Below are positions 23,078 through 29,247 of a stretch of 29,247 nt of DNA, in pieces. The DNA is taken from assembly GCA_038239195.1 (NCBI GenBank), contig JBBSEZ010000066.1, positions 1 through 29,247 of the forward strand. The letters run 5' to 3'. The notes under the pieces are model-generated. The model was not told the origin of the DNA and did not search any database. It saw only the letters and a program-made list of their open reading frames with translations. Made by a program: the position numbers and the translations under genes. The DNA is from JBBSEZ01 sp038239195 (GTDB taxonomy: Bacteria; Planctomycetota; Planctomycetia; Gemmatales; Gemmataceae). The stretch's first letter is position 1. Each line of letters starts with the position of its first letter.

Positions 23078-24796
23078 ATGTCCCAGGCTTCTGGCAAGGC
23101 CCGCTTCTGGCTGCTGCTGTTCGCCGCTCCGTTCGTCCTCGGCCTGGCCGCGTACGGGCTGTCGCCCGTCAGCGAGCCGCCGGCCCAGGCCGGCGAAGAA
23201 AAAGAGGCCGCCGAAGAAGCCCCCAAGAAGCCAGTCGAGAAGGCGCCGAAGGGCCCCTCGGCCACGGCGGCCGTGTTGGGCACGGCCGACTTCGTCAACG
23301 AGCTCGCGGAGTTCTTCGTGAGCGGGGACCTGCTCGACGGGGGGACGGCCTGGCTGAACACGGCGGGGCCGGTCCGGTTGCGCAACCTGCGCGGCAAGAT
23401 CGTGCTGCTCGACTTCTGGACGCTCTGCTGCATCAACTGCATCCACGTCCTCCCCGACCTGGCCAAGCTGGAGGCGAAGTATCCCAACGAACTGGTGGTG
23501 ATCGGAGTCCACTCGCCCAAGTTCCCCAACGAGAAAGAGACCGAGAGCATCCGCAAGGCGATCCTCCGCTACGAGATCGGCCACCCGGTGGTCAACGATT
23601 CCGAGATGGAGATCTGGCGAACGTTCCGCGCCGAGGGCTGGCCGACCCTCGCCCTGATCGACCCCGAAGGCCGACTGATCTACCGCGAATCGGGCGAGGG
23701 CCAGTACGCCGAGCTCGACCGGGAGATCGCCCGGCTCATCAAGGTCTACAAGGCCAAGGGCCTGCTGAACACCAAGCCGATCAAGTTCGAGCTGGCCCGC
23801 TTCTCCGAGACGGGGGAGAGCCCCCTTTTCTTTCCCGGCAAGGTGCAGGCCGACGCCCTCGGCAAGCGCCTGTTCATCGCCGACAGCACGCACCACCGCA
23901 TTGTCATTACGGGCCTCGACGGCAAGATGATCGCGATTGCCGGCACGGGGGCCGCGGGCAAGGCGGACGGCGCCTTCGCCACGGCCTCGTTCAACGACCC
24001 GCAAGGCATGGCCCTCAAGGGCGACACGCTCTACGTGGCCGACCGCAAGAACCACCTGATCCGCGCCCTCGATTTGAAGGGCAAGACCGTCAAGACCGTC
24101 GCCGGCACGGGCGGGCAGGGCCGCGAGCGCGACGCCGAGGGCGACGCGCTCAAGATCGGCCTGAACAGTCCGTGGGACGTGCTGGTCCACGAAAATCGCC
24201 TGTTCATCGCCATGGCGGGGCACCATCAGATCTGGGCGATGGACCTGGCGAAGAAAGAGGTGGCGCCGTATGCGGGCAATGGGCGCGAGACGCTGCGCGA
24301 CGGGACGCTGGGCGGTTCGTCGTTTGCCCAGCCGAGCGGGCTGACGAGCGACGGCAAGACGATGTGGGTGGCCGACAGCGAGATCAGCGCCATCCGCGCC
24401 GTGCCGCTGGGCGGGCGAGGGCTGGTGAAGACGCTGGTGGGGACGGGGCTGTTCGACAATGGCGACGTCGATGGGGTCGGCGACCGCGCGCGCTTGCAGC
24501 ACGCGCTGGGCGTGGTCTACGTGGATGGGAAGCTGTACGTGGCCGATACCTACAATAGCAAGATCAAGGTGCTCGACCCGACGACGCGCGAGAGCAAGTC
24601 GTTCGTGGGCGGAGAGCCGGAGGGCTGGCTGGCGACGCCGCTGTTCCACGAGCCGGGCGGCATTTCCTACGCGAATGGCAAGCTCTACGTGGCCGACACC
24701 AACGCCCACCGGGTGCGGGTGGTCGATCTGAAGACGAAGGCGGTCTCGACGCTGAAGTTGCAGGGCGTGGTGGCGCCGAAGTTGCCGAAGCGGTGA
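23078..24796 (+). CDS. NHLRC2-like thioredoxin/NHL-repeat protein (572 aa)
   Basis: A hydrophobic N-terminal anchor or signal (about 10-28) and a charged linker (about 38-62) precede a thioredoxin-like domain (about 85-240). Its active site is WTLCCINC, giving Cys118-Ile-Asn-Cys121. The cis-Pro loop is WPTLALIDPEGRLIYR. From about 250 to 565 there are NHL-type blades: KRLFIADSTHHRIVIT, DTLYVADRKNHLIRAL, KTMWVADSEISAIRAV, GKLYVADTYNSKIKVL and GKLYVADTNAHRVRVV. This architecture and CCINC motif match the NHLRC2 family. It likely acts in the periplasm or on the membrane surface as a thiol oxidoreductase with a propeller; substrate unknown. ATG 23078 has AAGGAGA upstream. It is 81 bp before the DsbD-like gene and probably shares its transcript. 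Confidence 0.92.
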   Translation: MSQASGKARFWLLLFAAPFVLGLAAYGLSPVSEPPAQAGEEKEAAEEAPKKPVEKAPKGPSATAAVLGTADFVNELAEFFVSGDLLDGGTAWLNTAGPVRLRNLRGKIVLLDFWTLCCINCIHVLPDLAKLEAKYPNELVVIGVHSPKFPNEKETESIRKAILRYEIGHPVVNDSEMEIWRTFRAEGWPTLALIDPEGRLIYRESGEGQYAELDREIARLIKVYKAKGLLNTKPIKFELARFSETGESPLFFPGKVQADALGKRLFIADSTHHRIVITGLDGKMIAIAGTGAAGKADGAFATASFNDPQGMALKGDTLYVADRKNHLIRALDLKGKTVKTVAGTGGQGRERDAEGDALKIGLNSPWDVLVHENRLFIAMAGHHQIWAMDLAKKEVAPYAGNGRETLRDGTLGGSSFAQPSGLTSDGKTMWVADSEISAIRAVPLGGRGLVKTLVGTGLFDNGDVDGVGDRARLQHALGVVYVDGKLYVADTYNSKIKVLDPTTRESKSFVGGEPEGWLATPLFHEPGGISYANGKLYVADTNAHRVRVVDLKTKAVSTLKLQGVVAPKLPKR

Positions 24797-24827
24797 GTGG
24801 GGCGCGCAGCGGCAGGCGGGAGAGGCT

Positions 24828-24842
24828 TGCTTGCCGTTTCGC
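24828..24842. repeat. 15-bp repeat shared with the terminator at 27124-27158
   Basis: TGCTTGCCGTTTCGC occurs here, between the NHLRC2-like and DsbD-like genes, and again exactly as the right arm of the hairpin at 27144-27158. Here it has no opposing complement, so it does not form the same hairpin. It may be part of a small dispersed repeat that brackets the DsbD-like gene. Confidence 0.6.
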
Positions 24843-24877
24843 GGGGCCCGTCGCGGTGCGCTCAGGAGAGAACGAGG

Positions 24878-27106
24878 ATGAAGATGAGTGTACGCGCTTC
24901 CTTTTTGCTGGTGGCGCTTGGCGCGGCCGCCTTGCTCCTCCCCACGGGTTCGCCCGGAGCGGGCCCGCCTGTGTTTCCCAAGCTCATCCTCCACGCCTCC
25001 GTTTCGCCGGCTGATCCGTTCTCCGACATGAACGCGGCGAACCTCCCGGCGGGCACGAAACGGGAGTTCCGGCGCGGCGAGACGGTTCTGGTGACGATCA
25101 GCGGAAGGTTGCGGAACGGCTACCACACCTACCCACTTACAAGGCGGGCGCCCGAACAAGAGCCGAGGGGGCTTTCCACGCTGAAGGTCGATCACTCGCA
25201 ATACCTCACGCCTCTTTACCCGATCGAGGAGAGCAAGGCGGAGTTTCACGATCGCGGCCCGTACGTCGGAACTCTGCTCGAGCACGAGGGGCCCTTCTTC
25301 TGGTCGCAAGAGGTATACATCCAACCGATGGCCCCGCCGGGCAAGCCGCTCGAGCTCGTCTACAAGGTCCGTGCTCAGGTGTGCAAGAACTCGTGTTTCT
25401 GGGAAGAGCAAGAGATCGCAGTCTCGATCCCGACCGCAACATCCACCCCCGCACCCCGAGCCCCCGAACTCGAGAAGCGCCTGGCCTTTACGAAGGCCCC
25501 CGAGCCGAAAGTCATCGCCTTGCCGCCGCCCTTCAAGTTGAGGCCCACATCAAAAGGCCCCGACGACAAGGACAAGACGCCCGGCAAGGTTGCCGATCCG
25601 AAGAAGGGCGCCGAGAGCGACAAGCCGAAAGAAACGGCTCCGCCGCCTGCCCCGGGCAAGGAAGGTCGCGGCCTGGTCGCAAGCATCCTCTTCGCGATCG
25701 GCGGGGGCTTCTTCGCGCTGCTGACGCCGTGCGTCTTCCCGATGATCCCCATTACCGTGAGCTATTTCCTCAAGCAGGCTGAGGCGAAACAGAACAACGC
25801 GGTCGTCCTGGCGGCGGTGTATAGCGGGACGATCGTGTTCGTCCTGACGTTGGCCGGGCTGGTGCTGCTCTCGGTGCTCTCGACGATCAGCCGCCACTAC
25901 GCGACCAACTTCATTCTTGGGGCGTTGTTCCTGTTCTTTGCGCTTAGCCTTCTGGGAATGTACGACATCACACTTCCCTCATGGCTGACTGACCTCACGG
26001 CCAGCCGCGAGGGATCTGGCGGGCTTGTCGGCACTGTGTTCATGGCCCTGACCTTCAGCATCATCAGTTTTGCCTGTGTCGGCCCCATCTACGGTGGGTT
26101 CATCGGCGCCAAGGCGGCCAGCCAGACTGGCGTTCTGGACTGGCTGCAACTCTTCCTCTCTGTTCTCGCCTTTTCGGTGGCTTTCGCTTCACCGTTCTTC
26201 GGCCTCGCCCTTTTCCCGAGCTTGTTGCGCTCGATGCCGCGGGCGGGCTCGTGGATGAACTCGGTCAAGGTCGTGATGGGCTTCCTCGAACTGGCTGCCG
26301 TCTTCAAGTTTCTTCGCGCCGCCGAGCTCGGGTTCTTCAAGAAGACAGAGTTCCTGACGTTCGACCTCTGCCTGGGCGTTTACGTCGCGCTGGCGACCGC
26401 CTGCGGGCTTTATCTCCTGAGCGTCTACCGCCTGCCGCACGACCACGACGCGCCCGAGACGATCGGCGTGCCGAGGCTTCTGTTCAGCCTGACTTTCCTG
26501 GCCCTGGGGCTCTACCTCCTGCCGGGCATGTTCAAGTCAGAGGACCGCGAGCCACAAAAGCCGCGCGGGATCGTCTTCGAGTGGGTGGAGTCCTTCTTGC
26601 TCGCCGAGCCGGCTCTTCCTACGCGTTCTGTAGCGCGAGGGGGGCCCGGCGCTGCGGCCCAGAACGACCTGCCCGGAGCAAGCGCGCGTGAGCCAAAACC
26701 CATCTGGCAGACGGACTTGAAGGCTGCGATCCGGCAAGCGGAGCGAGAGAAGAAACTGATCTTCATCGACTTCACGGGCCTCGTCTGAACGAACTGTAAA
26801 ATCAACGAGGGCCGTGTGTTCTCGCAGCCGCAGATTCGTTCGCTCTTCAACCAGTACGTCTTGGTCCGCCTTTACGTCGGCGACGTCCCCGCTGGCGTTG
26901 TTCAATCCCCGGATGGGAGAGGAGCCGAAGCACTTCGCGATGGGGCCTTTCACACCGAATCGCTGCCCCATTATCCCGTCATCCGACCCAGGGGAGAGGA
27001 GTTCGAGGTTCTCGACTCTTACGGGAAGCAGGATGCCCTCATCCGCGACGTAGATGATTTCGCGGCCTTCCTGCAAAAATGGCTCGACTCCAACAAGAAG
27101 AACTGA
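24878..27106 (+). CDS. dsbD: DsbD-like thiol:disulfide interchange protein, candidate selenoprotein (in-frame UGA at codon 637)
   Basis: The 742-codon frame (residues from ATG 24878) has a signal peptide (1-28), an N-terminal DsbD-type beta domain with Cys169/Cys173 (VCKNSCFWEE), a Lys/Pro-rich linker (about 220-262), then the CcdA/DsbD membrane domain (about 265-550) with Cys285 in LLTPCVFPMIPIT and Cys400 in SFACVGPIYGGF. Then comes a thioredoxin-like domain that reads LIFIDFTGLV-[TGA]-TNCKINEGRVF. Relatives have FTGxTCxNC here, so TGA stands at the first Cys and TNC supplies the second, giving U637-T-N-C640. Sequence after TGA (FNQYVLVRLYVGDVP, DDFAAFLQKWLDS) continues the domain in the same frame to the stop at 27104-27106. 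If decoded as Sec it is a UxxC reductase moving electrons from the cytosol to periplasmic substrates. If not, the product ends at 636 without its reducing site. GGAGAG and GAGG precede the ATG; ATG 24884 is an alternative. Confidence 0.88.
26786..26788 (+). other. In-frame TGA, candidate selenocysteine codon
   Basis: It is flanked by CTCGTC and ACGAACTGT, and the frame is open on both sides: 636 codons before it and 105 codons after. The codon occupies the first position of a CxxC motif in the C-terminal thioredoxin domain, where Sec replaces Cys in known UxxC proteins. A single change from TGC or TGT would also explain it. No sel genes are in the window, so decoding is inferred. Confidence 0.6.
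26806..26824 (+). promoter_or_regulatory. Candidate bacterial SECIS hairpin
   Basis: CGAGGGC (26806-26812) pairs with GTTCTCG (26818-26824) in a 7-bp stem with two G-U pairs, and a 5-base loop CGTGT. The loop begins 25 bases after the TGA and has G as its second base, within the 16-37-base window used for bacterial SECIS searches. GAACGAA (26787-26793), which starts inside the TGA, can also pair with TTCGTTC (26835-26841) to close an outer helix. The loop differs from the E. coli GGUCU loop, as expected for another lineage's SelB. No folding energy was computed. Confidence 0.45.
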
Positions 27107-27123
27107 CGCCCCGCTCAACCCGC

Positions 27124-27160
27124 GCGAAACGGCAAGCAAGACCTGCTTGCCGTTTCGCTT
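27124..27160 (+). terminator. Strong hairpin terminator after the DsbD-like gene
   Basis: GCGAAACGGCAAGCA (27124-27138) and its exact complement TGCTTGCCGTTTCGC (27144-27158) form a 15-bp stem with loop AGACC, followed by TTTCTC. It lies 18 bases after the plus-strand stop and ends 5 bases before the stop of the convergent small gene, so it can end the NHLRC2/DsbD-like transcript. The T-tract is short, so efficiency is uncertain. Confidence 0.8.
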
Positions 27161-27162
27161 TC

Positions 27163-27453
27163 TCACCTCTGAAACTTCCCCCGGTGCGCCCTCCCTCCCT
27201 CCTCGCTCAGCGCCCGCTGCCGCAGCTGCTCCTCCTCGCGCTCCCCCGCCACCGAGTCGGACATCAGCTTGCCCCACAGGACGTAGTGGAACAGCGCCAG
27301 AAAGCCGATGAAGGCGACGAGCAGCACCACGTACAGGAAGAGCCCTCCCGTCAGCAGCACGAGCACGAACAGGAAGAACCCGCCCAGGACCGTGGCCAGG
27401 AAGAGGGAGAGGAAGTTCTGCCGGGCGTCCGAGGGCCGCGGGTCGTCGCTCAT
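27163..27453 (-). CDS. Small two-helix membrane protein (96 aa), unknown function
   Basis: Charged residues 1-14 (MSDDPRPSDARQN) precede two adjacent hydrophobic helices (about 15-36 and 38-60; TVLGGFFLFVLVLLTGGLFL then VVLLVAFIGFLALFHYVLW). A charged C-terminal tail about 36 residues long (SVAGEREEEQLRQRAL) follows. The layout suggests a hairpin in the inner membrane with both ends cytoplasmic. ATG 27453 has GAGG about 7 bases upstream, better than the longer frame. It converges on the terminator of the DsbD-like gene and is divergent from the aldehyde dehydrogenase. Family not recognised. Confidence 0.7.
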   Translation of the reverse strand: MSDDPRPSDARQNFLSLFLATVLGGFFLFVLVLLTGGLFLYVVLLVAFIGFLALFHYVLWGKLMSDSVAGEREEEQLRQRALSEEGGRAHRGKFQR

Positions 27454-27628
27454 GATCGCCTCGCCTGTCAGGGGGTGAAGGTTCCTTTCGTTATAGCAGG
27501 CGGAGCGGCGCGTTCCCAACCCGTTCCTCCGCCGAACCTGTTTGACGCTGGCCCCCGTGAGTGCGATAATCCCCACCACACAAGGCCCCCCGTGTTCGCC
27601 CCTCTCCCGTTGCCAGGAGGACCATGCA

Positions 27629-29122
27629 ATGACGACCGCGACGCCCCCCAAGAGCAAGGCCGCGAAGCGCCCCGAGGTCAAGGCGCGGCAACCGCTGCTG
27701 ATCGGCGGGCGCTGGCTCGACAGCGTGTCGGGCAAGACGTTCCCCACGCTCAACCCCGCCACGGGGGAGACCATCTGCCAGGTGGCCGAGGGCGACAAGG
27801 CCGACGTCGATCTCGCCGTCAAGGCCGCCCGCAAGGCCTTCGAGTCCGGCCCGTGGCCGAAGGCGAGCGCCGCCGAGCGCGGCCGGCTGCTCTACAAGCT
27901 CGCCGACCTCATCGAGAAGAACCGCGAGGAGCTCGCCGGCCTCGAATCGCTCGACAACGGCAAGCCCTACCGCGACGCGCTCAACGCCGACGTGGCGCTC
28001 ACCATCAAGGCCTACCGCTACTATGCCGGCTGGGCCGACAAGAACCACGGCAAGACGATCCCCGTCGAGGGCAACTTCTTCTGCTACACGCGCCACGAGC
28101 CGGTCGGCGTGGTCGGGCAGATCATCCCGTGGAACTTTCCGCTCCTCATGCAGGCATGGAAGTGGGGCCCGGCGCTGGCCTGCGGCAACACCGTCGTCCT
28201 CAAGCCCGCCGAGCAGACGCCCCTGACCGCCCTCCGCGTCGGGGCGCTGGCCCAGGAGGCCGGGATCCCCGACGGGGTCATCAACATCGTGCCCGGCTAC
28301 GGCCCCACGGCCGGCGCCGCATTGAGTGGTCACGTGGACGTGGACAAGATCGCCTTCACGGGCGAAGGCTCGACGGGCCAACTCGTGATGACGGCGGCGG
28401 CCCAGAGCAACCTCAAGCGCGTCAGCCTGGAACTGGGCGGGAAGAGCCCCAACGTGGTGTTCGCCGACGCCGACCTCGACGCCGCCGTGGAGGGGGCGTA
28501 TTTCGGGCTGTTCTTCAATCAGGGGCAGTGCTGCTGCGCCGGTAGCCGGCTGTTCGTCGAGGAGCGCATCCACGACCAGTTCGTCGAGAAGCTGGTGAAG
28601 AAGGCCAAGGGCCAGAAGGTCGGCGACCCGTTCGACCCCGAGACGACGCAGGGCCCGCAGGTGTCGCAGGAGCAGTGCGACCGCATCATGGGCTACATCG
28701 AGGCGGGCAAGGCCGAGGGCGCGACGCTCCTCACCGGCGGCAAGCGCGTCGGCGAGCGCGGCTACTTCATCGAGCCGACCGTCTTCACCGGCGTGCGCGA
28801 CGAAATGAAGATCGCGCGCGAGGAGATCTTCGGGCCGGTGATGAACATCCTCAAGTTCAAGGACGCCGACGAGGTGGTGCAGCGCGGCAACCGCACCTTC
28901 TACGGGCTGGCCGCCGCGGTGTGGACGCGCGACGTCGGCAAGGCGCACCGCCTGGCCAACGGGCTACGCGCCGGCACCGTGTGGATCAACTGCTACGACG
29001 TCTTCGACGCCGCCGCGCCGTTCGGCGGGTTCAAGATGAGCGGCATCGGCCGCGAGCTCGGCGAGTATGCGCTGGAGCTCTACACCGAGGTCAAGACGGT
29101 GTACGTCAATCTGGACGGGTGA
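27629..29122 (+). CDS. NAD(P)-dependent aldehyde dehydrogenase (497 aa)
   Basis: This is a full-length class 1/2-type enzyme. It has the cofactor motif IIPWNF (Asn169) and FTGEGSTG, the general base Glu268 in SLELGGKSPN, and the catalytic Cys302 in FFNQGQCCCAGSR; Glu and Cys numbering nearly matches mammalian ALDH2. The C-terminal KMSGIGRELGEYAL motif is present. It oxidises aldehydes to acids in the cytoplasm as a tetramer. The natural substrate is not set by the motifs. ATG 27629 is preferred over the out-of-frame ATG 27624 because it is in frame and has AGGAGG 8 bases upstream. Residues 1-20 (Lys/Ala/Pro-rich) extend beyond the common start of the family. Confidence 0.96.
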   Translation: MTTATPPKSKAAKRPEVKARQPLLIGGRWLDSVSGKTFPTLNPATGETICQVAEGDKADVDLAVKAARKAFESGPWPKASAAERGRLLYKLADLIEKNREELAGLESLDNGKPYRDALNADVALTIKAYRYYAGWADKNHGKTIPVEGNFFCYTRHEPVGVVGQIIPWNFPLLMQAWKWGPALACGNTVVLKPAEQTPLTALRVGALAQEAGIPDGVINIVPGYGPTAGAALSGHVDVDKIAFTGEGSTGQLVMTAAAQSNLKRVSLELGGKSPNVVFADADLDAAVEGAYFGLFFNQGQCCCAGSRLFVEERIHDQFVEKLVKKAKGQKVGDPFDPETTQGPQVSQEQCDRIMGYIEAGKAEGATLLTGGKRVGERGYFIEPTVFTGVRDEMKIAREEIFGPVMNILKFKDADEVVQRGNRTFYGLAAAVWTRDVGKAHRLANGLRAGTVWINCYDVFDAAAPFGGFKMSGIGRELGEYALELYTEVKTVYVNLDG

Positions 29123-29131
29123 CCGCATCGC

Positions 29132-29153
29132 GGGGCCCCCGGCCAGGGGCCCC
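29132..29153 (+). terminator. GC-rich hairpin after the aldehyde dehydrogenase
   Basis: GGGGCCCC (29132-29139) and GGGGCCCC (29146-29153) can pair, since the octamer is self-complementary, around a CGGCCA loop. The hairpin begins 10 bases after the stop. There is no T-tract, and the region is near the homopolymer-rich contig end, so this could be chance. Confidence 0.4.
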
Positions 29154-29247
29154 CCGCCCCCCGCCCCTAACGCCCCCCGTTATGGGTCTCGCCAAAACCC
29201 CCCCAACCCTCGCGCCCGGGCCGGTGGGGGGGCTCCTCCCCCCCCCC
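29154..29247. repeat. Low-complexity C/G edge
   Basis: Runs of C and G dominate, as at the other end of the window. No coding or regulatory signal is visible, and this is probably a contig edge. Confidence 0.6.

Noticed and set aside
23440..23560. A second Sec codon or frameshift in the NHLRC2-like gene
   Set aside because: The CCINC motif is intact and the frame is open throughout, with no in-frame TGA.
22805..25411. 868-aa minus-strand ORF
   Set aside because: It is antisense to the NHLRC2-like gene and the start of the DsbD-like gene. The reading is His/Arg/Leu-rich low-complexity translation typical of high-GC shadow frames, with no motif.
26816..27106. A separate gene starting at GTG 26816
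   Set aside because: GAGG lies 5 bases upstream, so it could look like a start. But the product would begin after the CxxC and lack the start of the thioredoxin fold, and the frame is continuous with the upstream gene through the TGA.

Overview
The window looks like chromosomal DNA from a very GC-rich planctomycete, most likely near the Gemmataceae. This is inferred from gene content, not from a marker gene. Pointers are a small-protein/companion pair of a type I associate with Gemmata-like genomes (464-1275), a DUF-like lipoprotein, an MscS channel with a huge N-terminal domain, an NHLRC2-type thioredoxin/NHL protein beside a DsbD-like protein, and intergenic repeats of planctomycete flavour. 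Both ends dissolve into G or C homopolymers, so this is probably a whole draft or metagenomic contig whose outer 60-120 bases are unreliable. No tRNA, rRNA, CRISPR array or complete transposon was seen.

Layout: (1) 181-1435: a one-TM small protein, a frameshifted planctomycete-type gene with its 51-aa partner, and a 34-bp-arm palindrome. (2) 1436-7524: a large mechanosensitive channel and a lipoprotein on the minus strand, divergent from two ABC-2 permease genes (+) whose ATPase is absent. (3) 7729-12845: a minus-strand marR / membrane-fusion / RND-pump cluster, with two matching palindromes that look like MarR operators. (4) 12846-14063: a metallophosphatase island of different composition, bounded by 19-bp direct repeats, one of which is the 3' end of the neighbouring thiolase gene. 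(5) 14047-22754: minus-strand thiolase, a thioredoxin-fold protein that has lost its CxxC, a short hypothetical protein, a HEAT-repeat protein, a BNR-repeat protein overlapping a Trm112-like gene by 4 bp, and a giant GT-C-like membrane protein. (6) 23078-27106 (+): two thiol-redox genes, an NHLRC2-like protein and a DsbD-like reductase. (7) 27163-29122: a two-TM small protein (-) and an aldehyde dehydrogenase (+).

The most interesting observation is in the DsbD-like gene. Its reading frame is interrupted by one TGA (26786-26788) exactly where the first cysteine of the C-terminal thioredoxin CxxC should be. The same frame then continues for 105 codons of clear family sequence to a normal stop. 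A hairpin with its apical loop about 25 nt after the TGA has the geometry of a bacterial SECIS. The simplest biological reading is a selenocysteine DsbD (U-T-N-C). A nonsense mutation or a base-call error is the alternative. The gene sits directly after another CxxC thioredoxin-fold gene, so the pair probably serves periplasmic disulfide or thiol metabolism.
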